NCBI GenBank assembly: GCA_002314775.1
Contig: DCHE01000013.1
Coordinates: 1 to 64,000, forward strand
Reading direction: 5' to 3'
Source: Lachnospiraceae bacterium UBA1760
GTDB lineage: Bacteria; Bacillota; Clostridia; Lachnospirales; Lachnospiraceae
Length of the DNA stretch: 64,000 bases
Part shown: piece after piece, positions 7,608-16,160 of the stretch
Numbering within the stretch: position 1 is the first letter of the stretch
Layout: the number at the start of each line of letters is the position of its first letter
The notes under the pieces: model-generated
Databases searched by the model: none
What the model saw: only the letters and a program-made list of their open reading frames with translations
What the model was told of the DNA's origin: nothing
Position numbers and translations under genes: made by a program

Positions 7608-9002
7608 ATGAATACTCATATGAATAAAAAGAAATTAGTTGTTATTTTATTTCTTATAGTAGCAGCGGCATTTCTGAATGTTTTTATCTTTATGAAGATG
7701 TTCAAGGTAAATCCGGACGAAGAAAAGCTGTATATAAGAATGACAGTGGCATCGGATGCTCTGGATGCATATCAGTCAAACTATGCGGTTCAGGGAATCT
7801 ACACTGCGGAGGGAATGTCCGAGTGCCAGATGAATGAGGTGGGAAAGAAGCTCACTATGGACTTTGAGACTGCCTATACAGACACATATTCGTTCTACTT
7901 AGGACACTGGCCTGCTCATATTAAGATATATGATATCAGTTTATTCTCGGCTGGAGTGAAGGTTAATATTCCTTTTGATGTAGTTATGGCAGGGACCATG
8001 AATGAAGCGGTTTTAAATGCAGAGGTAAGAGATGGAGCACTTAACCTTGATGTAAATGAATTCTATCCTACAATCGAGTTTAATTACGATTCAAGTGTTG
8101 CGAAGACGGCAGTTAGTGATGCTTTAAACAGCAGACATATCAGATACTCAGTTTTACTCTGTATTCTTATTGATCTTGTTGTACTGTATATCATAAGGAA
8201 TCTGAAGGTTATAAAGGAGCTTTACAGAAATCTCAGATATGACAGAAAGCTTATTCTTAGCCTTGCAAAGAATGATTTCAAGACAAAGTTTGCCGGTTCA
8301 TATTTCGGTATTGTGTGGGCTATTGTTCAGCCACTCATAACCATCGTTGTGTACTGGTTTGTGTTCCAGGTTGGACTTAGAACACAGAATATGAACAACT
8401 TCCCATTTGTACTCTGGCTTATGTGTGGTCTTGTTCCATGGTTTTATTTTTCGGATGCACTCGGTTCAGGAACCAATGCACTTACCGATTACAGCTACCT
8501 GGTTAAGAAGGTAGTATTCAAGATAGAGGTTCTTCCGATTGTGAAGATTTTATCGGCACTTATTGTCAATACCTTCTTTATTGTGTTTATTATCTTCGTT
8601 CTTGCGTGCTATGGTTATACACCTGATATTTATACAATTCAGATTGTTTATTATGTAGTTTGTAATATTGCACTTGTTATGTCACTGACATATATTACCA
8701 GTGCTGTCATCATTTTCTTTAAGGATTTGGGACAGATTATCGGTATTATCCTTCAGATTGGTATATGGATTACACCAATTCTCTGGGATGCAAGTATTAT
8801 CTCACAGAAGCTCGATACCATATTAAAGATTAATCCGGTTTACTACATTGTAAATGGATTTAGAGATGCTCTTCTTACAAAGCACTGGGTTCATGAGAAC
8901 CTTGCGTGGACCTTTGTATTCTGGAGCATGGTTGTGCTTCTTTATATTTCAGGAAAGAAACTATTTACCAGGTTGCAGGTTCATTTTGCTGATGTACTTT
9001 AA
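7608..9002 (+). CDS. Polysaccharide ABC-2 permease with N-terminal membrane-anchored extension
   Basis: 464 residues. The C-terminal 250 or so match ABC-2 permeases that export O-antigen or teichoic-acid-type polymers (Wzm/TagG): FKTKFAGSYFGIVWAIVQPL, LVPWFYFSDALGSGTNALT and INPVYYIVNGFRDALL. Ahead of this is an unusual extension: a membrane helix (about 8-33), roughly 150 residues predicted to be extracytoplasmic (35-180, with FYLGHWPAHIKIYDISLFSAG), and another helix (about 182-198). Wzm proteins normally begin close to the first helix of the permease fold. The ATPase partner lies at 9899. The start at 7608 follows the AGGAGAG that overlaps the rfbC stop; 7620 is an alternative ATG. The extension could contact the polymer or the wall, but its role is unknown. 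Confidence 0.88.
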   Translation: MNTHMNKKKLVVILFLIVAAAFLNVFIFMKMFKVNPDEEKLYIRMTVASDALDAYQSNYAVQGIYTAEGMSECQMNEVGKKLTMDFETAYTDTYSFYLGHWPAHIKIYDISLFSAGVKVNIPFDVVMAGTMNEAVLNAEVRDGALNLDVNEFYPTIEFNYDSSVAKTAVSDALNSRHIRYSVLLCILIDLVVLYIIRNLKVIKELYRNLRYDRKLILSLAKNDFKTKFAGSYFGIVWAIVQPLITIVVYWFVFQVGLRTQNMNNFPFVLWLMCGLVPWFYFSDALGSGTNALTDYSYLVKKVVFKIEVLPIVKILSALIVNTFFIVFIIFVLACYGYTPDIYTIQIVYYVVCNIALVMSLTYITSAVIIFFKDLGQIIGIILQIGIWITPILWDASIISQKLDTILKINPVYYIVNGFRDALLTKHWVHENLAWTFVFWSMVVLLYISGKKLFTRLQVHFADVL

Positions 9003-9038
9003 TCAATGCAATTAATAATTAAAAATAGGAGGACAGAT

Positions 9039-9872
9039 ATGAAGGTTCTTGTTACAGGTGCTGCGGGATATATTGGCAGACATGTAGTTGATAAGCTTAT
9101 TGAAAGAGGCGTAGAGGTAATTGCCGCAGATATACGTTATGACGGAGTAAATGAAAAGGCAAAGAGAGCAGACATTAATATATTTGAGGATGATAAGGAC
9201 ATCTTTAAGAAGGCTGGAGAGCCAGATGTTCTTGTTCATATGGCATGGAGAAATGGCTTCGTTCACAATGATATGAGCCATCTTGTTGACTTCCCTAAGC
9301 ATTTTACATTCATTAAGAATATGGTTGAGGGTGGTCTTAAGCAGGTTGTAGTTATGGGTACAATGCATGAGGTTGGATATTACGAGGGCGCAATTGATGC
9401 AGATACTCCTTGTAATCCAAGGTCATATTACGGTGTGTCAAAGAATGCACTTAGACAGCTTACACTTATGCTTTGCCAGGATAAGGGAGTTACCTGCCAG
9501 TGGCTTAGAGCATATTATATCTTAGGAGATGATTTAAAGAGCAATTCTATCTTCTCTAAGATTACTCAGGCTGCAAATGATGGAAAGAAGGAGTTCCCAT
9601 TTACAACAGGAGAGTGCAAATATGACTTTATCTCAGTTGATGATCTTGCTTACCAGATTGCCGCAACAGCTACTCAGACTGAGGTTAGCGGAATAATTAA
9701 CTGTTGTTCTGGAAAGCCTGTTGCTCTTGGAGAGAGAGTTGAGCAGTTTATAAAGGATAACAACTTTGATATCAAGCTTCAGTATGGAGTTTTCCCAAGC
9801 AGAGCATATGATTCACCTGCAGTATGGGGCGACAGTAGTAAGATTGAAGAGATAATTAAGATAAATCCTTAA
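9039..9872 (+). CDS. NAD-dependent sugar-nucleotide epimerase/dehydratase family protein (extended SDR)
   Basis: 277 residues. The Rossmann motif is GAAGYIGRHV (residues 7-16); the catalytic YxxxK is YYGVSKNALR near residue 130. The start at 9039 follows ATAGGAGGA. It sits between the two transporter genes, so it probably makes a nucleotide sugar for the exported polymer. The order MGTMHEVGYYEGAI...SYYGVSKNALRQ resembles 4-ketoreductases of the dTDP-6-deoxytalose/rhamnose type, which would use the RfbC product. That substrate is inference; other NDP-sugar reductases or epimerases look alike. Confidence 0.85.
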   Translation: MKVLVTGAAGYIGRHVVDKLIERGVEVIAADIRYDGVNEKAKRADINIFEDDKDIFKKAGEPDVLVHMAWRNGFVHNDMSHLVDFPKHFTFIKNMVEGGLKQVVVMGTMHEVGYYEGAIDADTPCNPRSYYGVSKNALRQLTLMLCQDKGVTCQWLRAYYILGDDLKSNSIFSKITQAANDGKKEFPFTTGECKYDFISVDDLAYQIAATATQTEVSGIINCCSGKPVALGERVEQFIKDNNFDIKLQYGVFPSRAYDSPAVWGDSSKIEEIIKINP

Positions 9873-9898
9873 TTTATTATTATGTTGGAGAATAAAAC

Positions 9899-11176
9899 AT
9901 GAGCGATATAGCTATAAGTGTAAATGATATAGTAAAGCTTTATAAATTATATGATAAGCCTAGCGACAGATTCAAGGAGGCGCTAGGTCTTACCAAACAA
10001 AAGAAATACAGGGAGCATTATGCTCTTAAGCATGTAAGCTTCCAGGTAAATAAGGGCGAGTGTGTCGGAATTATCGGAACAAACGGTGCCGGTAAATCTA
10101 CAATACTTAAGATTATCACAGGAGTACTTAACCCAACAGAGGGTAATATCCAGGTAAATGGAAAGATTTCCGCATTGCTTGAGCTTGGAGCAGGCTTCAA
10201 CCAGGAATATACTGGAATTGAGAATATCTATCTCAATGGTACAATGATGGGCTATTCCAATGAGGAGATTGAGAAGAGAATTCCAACAATTCTTGATTTT
10301 GCAGACATCGGTGACTTCGTTCACCAGCCGGTAAAGACTTATTCAAGTGGTATGTTCATAAGACTTGCATTTGCGGTTGCAATTAACATTGACCCTGAGA
10401 TTCTCATTGTTGATGAGGCTCTTTCGGTAGGTGATGTTTTCTTCCAGGCAAAGTGTTACCACAAGTTCGAGGAGTTCAAAAATGCCGGCAAGACAATTCT
10501 TTTTGTAAGTCATGATCTTGGTAGTATTCAGAAGTACTGTGACAGGGCAGTTCTTTTAAATAAGGGTGAGAAGTTTGCAGAAGGAACTCCTAAGGATATA
10601 ATCGATGTATATAAGCAGCTTCTTGTAAGCCACGCAGAAAACAGAGATATAAATGATGAGCAGCCAAAGGCTGAGGAGGAATCAATTGCTGAGGATTCAG
10701 TGGTTTGGAAGAACACTCTTATGCTCAATCCGAATGTACTTGATTACGGTGAGAAGGACGCAGAGATTATTGATTTTGCCATAATCGATGCAGAAAACAG
10801 AATCACCAATAATATTCAGAAGAATACTATGTTCAAGATTAGAATGAAGGCCAAGTTCCACAAGGATATAAACGAGCCGATTTTTGCATTTACGATTAAG
10901 GATTTGCAGGGTACAGACGTTACCGGAACTAATACCATGTACGAAAAGATTAATTTTGGAACAGTAGGTGCCGGTGAAATTAAGGTTGTTGAGTTTGAGC
11001 AGAATATGAATCTTCAGGGTAAGAATTATCTTTTATCCTTCGGATTAGTAGGATATCGTGACAGTGATTTCACTGTTTACCACAGATTATATGATGCCTG
11101 CAATATTAACGTAATATCAGATAAAAATACTGTTGGATTCTATGATATGAATTCAGAGATTAAGGTGCTTCAGTAA
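9899..11176 (+). CDS. Polysaccharide ABC transporter ATPase with Wzt-like C-terminal domain
   Basis: Energises export of a lipid-linked glycan with the permease at 7608. 425 residues. Walker A is GTNGAGKST (60-68), the signature region TYSSGM, and Walker B ILIVDEAL (D172, E173). The first 240 residues match the Wzt/TagH subfamily (SDRFKEALG near the start, IENIYLNGTMMG). Residues about 265-425 form an extra beta-rich domain (FKIRMKAKFHKDINEPIFAFTIKD, TNTMYEKINFG) like the Wzt C-terminal carbohydrate-binding domain. In the E. coli O9a system that domain recognises the capped end of the chain. The next two genes look like capping enzymes. Ribosome site TTGGAG precedes 9899. Confidence 0.92.
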   Translation: MSDIAISVNDIVKLYKLYDKPSDRFKEALGLTKQKKYREHYALKHVSFQVNKGECVGIIGTNGAGKSTILKIITGVLNPTEGNIQVNGKISALLELGAGFNQEYTGIENIYLNGTMMGYSNEEIEKRIPTILDFADIGDFVHQPVKTYSSGMFIRLAFAVAINIDPEILIVDEALSVGDVFFQAKCYHKFEEFKNAGKTILFVSHDLGSIQKYCDRAVLLNKGEKFAEGTPKDIIDVYKQLLVSHAENRDINDEQPKAEEESIAEDSVVWKNTLMLNPNVLDYGEKDAEIIDFAIIDAENRITNNIQKNTMFKIRMKAKFHKDINEPIFAFTIKDLQGTDVTGTNTMYEKINFGTVGAGEIKVVEFEQNMNLQGKNYLLSFGLVGYRDSDFTVYHRLYDACNINVISDKNTVGFYDMNSEIKVLQ

Positions 11177-11199
11177 GGAGGCATCCTGGAGGAAAGACA

Positions 11200-12162
11200 A
11201 TGAATGGTGAAAACAAGGAAAGCCGGGGAAACATAGATAATATGGATAATATAGATAATATAGATAGTATGGTAAAGATAAATTATGAATACTACAGTGG
11301 TTCAGACCTTTACTTAGACGGTTCAGAGGATACCCTGCTTGACATTGTTACAAATTATACTAAAGAAGAGTATAGTAGTGTTATAGAGGAGAAGAAGGAC
11401 TGGGCAATTCTCTATCATCTCTCTGAGGTGAGAGGGAATATTGTGAGTTTTCTCCCGATAACAAAGGAGGATGACGTGCTTGAGATTGGAGCCGGATGCG
11501 GCGCAATCACAGGCACACTTGCTGATATGGCAAGGAGTGTTGACTGCATTGAGCTCTCTAAAAAGAGAAGTCTTGTCAATGCAGTTAGAAACAAAGAATA
11601 TGACAATATCACTATAAATGTAGGCAATTTTCAGGATATAGAGCCTAACATTGAAAAAAAGTATGATTATATCACACTTATCGGCGTACTTGAGTATGCT
11701 GCAAGCTACATAGCTGCAAAGGAGCCATATGTAGAATTTTTAAAGATAATTAAGAAGCATTTAAAGGAAGACGGAAAGCTGATTATCGCTATAGAGAATA
11801 AATATGGTCTCAAATACTTCGCAGGTTGCAGAGAGGATCATCTTGCAACCTTCTTTTCGGGTATAGAGGGTTATATGAATTGTGATTCGGTAAGAACCTT
11901 CTCTAAAAATGGCCTTGAAAAGCTATCGAAGGACGCTGGCTATAAGGACATTGAATTCTATTATCCGTACCCTGATTATAAGCTGCCACTTGCGATTTAC
12001 TCGGATGATTTTCTTCCGGAGGCGGGAGAGCTTAATGTAAATCTCAGAAATTTCGACAGTGACAGAATGCTCCTTTTTGATGAGAGCAATGCGTTTGACA
12101 ATATTATTTCAGATGGAATGTTTGACTTTTTCTCCAATTCATTCCTTGTTTTGATTGGGTAA
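11200..12162 (+). CDS. Class I SAM-dependent methyltransferase
   Basis: 320 residues. Motif I is EIGAGCG (95-101) after DDVL; the acidic end of the second strand is in VDCIELSKKR, and DYITLIGVLEYA is the post-I region. IKKHLKEDGKLIIAIENKYGLKYFAG is common in methyltransferases of sugar-polymer loci. Residues 9-24 are a low-complexity run of NIDNMDNIDNID units. The start at 11200 follows GGAGG. It is 23 bases after the Wzt-like ATPase and 12 before the kinase-like gene, so the trio is probably co-translated. Inference: it methylates the growing chain end or a phosphate on it. A substrate on another sugar, or a lipid, cannot be excluded. Confidence 0.85.
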   Translation: MNGENKESRGNIDNMDNIDNIDSMVKINYEYYSGSDLYLDGSEDTLLDIVTNYTKEEYSSVIEEKKDWAILYHLSEVRGNIVSFLPITKEDDVLEIGAGCGAITGTLADMARSVDCIELSKKRSLVNAVRNKEYDNITINVGNFQDIEPNIEKKYDYITLIGVLEYAASYIAAKEPYVEFLKIIKKHLKEDGKLIIAIENKYGLKYFAGCREDHLATFFSGIEGYMNCDSVRTFSKNGLEKLSKDAGYKDIEFYYPYPDYKLPLAIYSDDFLPEAGELNVNLRNFDSDRMLLFDESNAFDNIISDGMFDFFSNSFLVLIG

Positions 12163-12174
12163 GAGGTAGTAGCT

Positions 12175-13899
12175 ATGGAAAAAGTAATCTTTGCAAAGTA
12201 TGTAAATGACAGAGGCGAAAAGTACAGACTTAGAACAGAAATTGTAAAGCATGAAGACGGTTCTAGAAGTGTAAGAAAGCTTCCATGCGGAAAATACGGC
12301 ATGGACCGATTAAGATATATAGAGAAAACCTGCAGAGTACTCACAGAGGAGTTTTCTGGAAGCTTTTTAAAGATTAATAAGGTTGAGCTTTCTTACGACA
12401 GACTAAATATTGATTATGTTGAAGGCAATTCCCTTGCATATGAGGTTGAAAAATGTGAGGAGCAAAATGATGTTAAGGCTTATGTGAACCTTGTCACAGG
12501 CTTTGCAGATGAGCTTAGGAGAATTGCAAGGGAGGATTTTACTGTTACTGATTCCTTCACTGAGGTATTTGGCGAGGTGCCAGCGGGCATTTCTGACAAA
12601 AGCTTTAAGGTGAGTGACATTGATCTTATCTTCAGCAATGTAATTGTAAAAGATGGAAAATATACAATAATAGATTACGAGTGGACATATCATTTTTCAG
12701 TGCCACTTGGATATATTATGTACAGAATATATAAGTACTCTAAGAAGCCTAAGGAGGTATTCCTGGCTGATGAAGAATATAAGAGAATACTTGGAATAGA
12801 TGATACACTTATACCGGTGTATGAGAGGATGGAGGAGTCTTTTCAGGCGAGCACAGTCAAGGGACACGCTCCTTTGTGGAGACTTTATGACACGATAGGA
12901 AAAGGTCTCTATAATCCTCAGGAGGAGATGCTTAAGTCGGCGGAGGAGCTTGAACTTAGGCGTATCCAGATAAAGAAGGGCTACGGCACAGAGAGGGAAG
13001 AGGAGAACGACTATATCTTCCCAATGCCAGATATAAATGGAGATATTACAATAGATATAAAGGTTGACTCTGAGATTAAATTCCTCCAGATAGCCCCGGC
13101 TTCTAGAAGGTGTAGTGTATACCTTAAGGAGTTTACCGGTTTTAACGGAGAGAGATATCAGGTAGACTGGGATTCAAATGGAGTTAGTGCTGACAAAGAG
13201 CTGATAACCTTTGACACCACTAGTCCTCAGCTTTGGACCTATGATTTTAGAGAGGGAATAACCTCATTAAGAGTTGTTCTGAATATAGATTATCTTGGAA
13301 ATACTAATACTGCTAAGTATGCAGAGCTTCAGAATATCGCTAAAATGAGCGAGAATAAGGACACGGAGATAAGTAGTCTTAAGGAGATGATGGACTCGTT
13401 ATCTTTAGTTCTTTCTGAGACAAAGGATAAGCTTGCAAGTCTGGAAGAGGAAAGGGATGGTCTGGCTGAGCAGGCAAAGAATCTCTCAGAAATTTGTGAG
13501 GGACGACAAAATGAGATAAATCTGCTCAAGGCGTGCGTTTCCGATAAGGATAAAATGCTTGAAGATAAGGATAAAAAGCTTGAGGAAAAGATGCAATGGA
13601 TATATCAGAGGGATGATGTAATAAGAGCGAAGATGAACGAGATTTCTCTTCATAAAAAGGAGAAAAAACGCACTGACAAGATAAGCGAAGAAAATGCCAG
13701 AACGATAAATGAACTTGGAGAGAAAATTGATGGTATGAGCATAGAGCTTGACAGCTTGAAGGGAGAAATTGAGAGCTTATGTCAGAAGCTTGGAGAGACT
13801 GAACAGAAATACCAGGAACTTGCCAAGGAGCATGGCAGGGTTGTAAACTCAACCTGCTGGAAGATAACCAAACCACTTAGAAAGATTAAGAGACACTAA
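12175..13899 (+). CDS. Kinase-like protein with long C-terminal coiled coil (WbdD-like terminator/ruler candidate)
   Basis: 574 residues, not assigned to a named gene. Residues 1-215 look like a phosphotransferase fold: D150xxxxN155 in DIDLIFSN fits the catalytic loop, and IIDYEW (D167, E169) the metal-binding loop. A hinge-like YVEGNSLAYEV lies upstream. Residues about 290-375 form a beta-rich domain. From about 385 to 555 there is a nearly unbroken charged coiled coil. The last 20 residues, STCWKITKPLRKIKRH, are the basic tail seen after coiled coils in rhamnan-type loci and may bind membrane or a partner. Kinase plus coiled coil beside a methyltransferase and a capping-type ABC transporter recalls E. 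coli WbdD, here split into two genes. The kinase call rests on motifs only. Confidence 0.7.
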   Translation: MEKVIFAKYVNDRGEKYRLRTEIVKHEDGSRSVRKLPCGKYGMDRLRYIEKTCRVLTEEFSGSFLKINKVELSYDRLNIDYVEGNSLAYEVEKCEEQNDVKAYVNLVTGFADELRRIAREDFTVTDSFTEVFGEVPAGISDKSFKVSDIDLIFSNVIVKDGKYTIIDYEWTYHFSVPLGYIMYRIYKYSKKPKEVFLADEEYKRILGIDDTLIPVYERMEESFQASTVKGHAPLWRLYDTIGKGLYNPQEEMLKSAEELELRRIQIKKGYGTEREEENDYIFPMPDINGDITIDIKVDSEIKFLQIAPASRRCSVYLKEFTGFNGERYQVDWDSNGVSADKELITFDTTSPQLWTYDFREGITSLRVVLNIDYLGNTNTAKYAELQNIAKMSENKDTEISSLKEMMDSLSLVLSETKDKLASLEEERDGLAEQAKNLSEICEGRQNEINLLKACVSDKDKMLEDKDKKLEEKMQWIYQRDDVIRAKMNEISLHKKEKKRTDKISEENARTINELGEKIDGMSIELDSLKGEIESLCQKLGETEQKYQELAKEHGRVVNSTCWKITKPLRKIKRH

Positions 13900-13919
13900 G
13901 CAAAATTTAGGAGGACCAG

Positions 13920-16160
13920 ATGAAGCTTGACACAAATGCTAAGCGATTACTAATATATTATTTCTATGACAAGGCTGGAAAGCTTGATAAATATGTATCT
14001 TACTATCTCAGAAGAATGAAGGAATATGTTTCTGATATTGTATTTGTCTTAAATGGCGAGCTTAATCAGGACGGAATAGATGAGATCGAGGATATTGGTG
14101 CAAGACTTATCGAAAAGCAATGCTTTGGATTTAACATGCTCGGCTATAAGGCAGCAGTTGATGATATTACAATAGATGGACTTAAGGAATACGATGAGGT
14201 CATTTTTTCGGACTACTCTATTATGGGGCCAGTGTATCCACTTTCGGAAACCTTCGATAAGATGAATGATACAGATGTAGATTTCTGGGCTATGACAAAA
14301 TATTTTTCGGCAAATGATGCTGATACTTCCTATGATTATATTCAGTCACATTTTATCGTCTACAGAAAATCAGTGACTGAGTCGGAGGCATTTTCAAACT
14401 ATTGGGCTTCGATTGCTGAGGCTATAGATATGAGCTATGAATTGCGACTTACAAGAGATTTTGTAGCCGCTGGCTTTAAGTATGAGATGGCTGTATATCA
14501 GGATGACTTGAGGACTATTAGCTATCAGCCGGTAGTTGGATCGGCAACAAAGATGGTGAATGAGAGAAGATGTCCTTTAGTAAAAAGGCACGCATTTACT
14601 CAGGATTACTCAGTGGTTCTTGATGAGGGAATGGGAAATGAAGCCTATGAGCTTTATCAGTATATTGATAAGAAAACAGACTATGATGCAGATATGATTC
14701 TTGAGAATCTGCTGAGACTTGAGAATCAGGCAGATTTGAAGAAGAATCTTCAGTGGAATTACATTCTTCCGTCGGACATTGCAAAGTCTGAGCTGAAGAT
14801 AAAAAAAGAGAGAATCGCGCTTGCTATGCACATTTACTTTGGTGATCTGATTGAAGAATGTGCAGGCTATGCCAAGAATATGCCGGATGGAACCGATATG
14901 TATATTACAGTCAATTCCGAGGCAAACAAAAAGAAGGCTGAGGAGGTATTCTCAAAGCTTAACTGTGGAAAGCTTGTTGTTAGAGTAGTTCCAAATATCG
15001 GAAGAGATGTTGCTCCTTATCTTGTTGAGTTTCGTGAGTTTTTGGATAATTATGACATTGTTTGTCATGCTCATGACAAGAAGTCGGGTCAGACAAGACC
15101 GGGCTCAATTGGTACTGCATTTGCATACAAATGCTTTGAAAATATTCTCGGAACAAAGGAATATGTTCAAAATATTATTAACCTTTTTGCAGAGAATAAA
15201 AGGCTTGGATTTATCACACCACCTCCACCAAATCATGCAGAGTACTATATAATATTTGGTCTGGAGTGGGGACTTAATTTTGCTAATACCAAGGAATTTG
15301 CAGAGAGTCTTGGAATCGATGTTCCTATGGACGAGAAGAAGGAGCCTATAGCAGGACTTGGTTCATTTTACTGGGCAAGAACAGATGCTATAAAGGCTGT
15401 ATTCAAGAAGAAATGGACCTACGATGATTTTCCAAAGGAGCCACTTCCAATCGATGGAACTCTTCTTCATGCGATTGAGAGAATATATTCATTTGCAGCA
15501 CAGGCAAAGGGCTACTATCCAGGCTGGATAATGTCTGACAAGCTTGCTGATATGGAGGTAACAAACCTCAACCATATGATTAGATCTGTGAATGATATTA
15601 TTTTCTTTACGGGAAATGATGCAGGATCCTTCCACGAAACCAAAAAGAATCTTAGAGCGTCTTATAACAGACTGAAAAAATATGAGGGGCATTTTGATGG
15701 CGCGGGTCAGTCAAAGCTCTTCTTTGAAAATGGCCCTTGGGAGATATCTCGTAATTTCTTCCTCGATATTCCTATTATTAGCGCAGGAACTAGCATTGAG
15801 GAGGATGGCACGGAAAAGGTAATTGCAAGCTACAATATTGATTTGCCATACGGGTTTTCGATGCTTAAGTTTGATTATGAGATGAGACCTGAAGGAAAAT
15901 TCAAGCTGTACAGCATGGCTATAAGAATAGTGGATGAAGATGGCAAGGCGACAGTGCTTGAGCTTTTTGATAAAGTATCAACAAATGGAATCGTGATGGA
16001 TGACGGAATACAGTTTCTAATCGATAATCCTAGAGTCAGCTTTGAACTTAAGGATTACATTAGTGTTAAGAATATGACGGTTATGGCTTGTTTCTCAGAG
16101 GGAATAAATAACAAGGCACTGGAGTTTATTACAAGAAAGCTTACGGATGAAGAAGAATAA
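13920..16160 (+). CDS. Rhamnan synthesis F family glycan-assembly protein
   Basis: 746 residues of the RgpF type, proteins of rhamnose-rich wall polysaccharide loci. Diagnostic parts are LLIYYFYDKAGKLDKYVSYYL at the start, MHIYFGDLIEECAGYAKNMP near 302, VVPNIGRDVAPYLVEFREFL, CHAHDKKSG, a GLGSFYWARTDAI stretch and the acceptor-side PIDGTLLHAIERI. A C-terminal region of about 150 residues (SFELKDYISVKNMTV) may be a separate beta domain. The start at 13920 follows AGGAGG, 20 bases after the coiled-coil gene. It is probably a glycosyltransferase adding side-chain or backbone sugars in the cytoplasm. Family assignment is firm; the exact reaction is not. Confidence 0.88.
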   Translation: MKLDTNAKRLLIYYFYDKAGKLDKYVSYYLRRMKEYVSDIVFVLNGELNQDGIDEIEDIGARLIEKQCFGFNMLGYKAAVDDITIDGLKEYDEVIFSDYSIMGPVYPLSETFDKMNDTDVDFWAMTKYFSANDADTSYDYIQSHFIVYRKSVTESEAFSNYWASIAEAIDMSYELRLTRDFVAAGFKYEMAVYQDDLRTISYQPVVGSATKMVNERRCPLVKRHAFTQDYSVVLDEGMGNEAYELYQYIDKKTDYDADMILENLLRLENQADLKKNLQWNYILPSDIAKSELKIKKERIALAMHIYFGDLIEECAGYAKNMPDGTDMYITVNSEANKKKAEEVFSKLNCGKLVVRVVPNIGRDVAPYLVEFREFLDNYDIVCHAHDKKSGQTRPGSIGTAFAYKCFENILGTKEYVQNIINLFAENKRLGFITPPPPNHAEYYIIFGLEWGLNFANTKEFAESLGIDVPMDEKKEPIAGLGSFYWARTDAIKAVFKKKWTYDDFPKEPLPIDGTLLHAIERIYSFAAQAKGYYPGWIMSDKLADMEVTNLNHMIRSVNDIIFFTGNDAGSFHETKKNLRASYNRLKKYEGHFDGAGQSKLFFENGPWEISRNFFLDIPIISAGTSIEEDGTEKVIASYNIDLPYGFSMLKFDYEMRPEGKFKLYSMAIRIVDEDGKATVLELFDKVSTNGIVMDDGIQFLIDNPRVSFELKDYISVKNMTVMACFSEGINNKALEFITRKLTDEEE

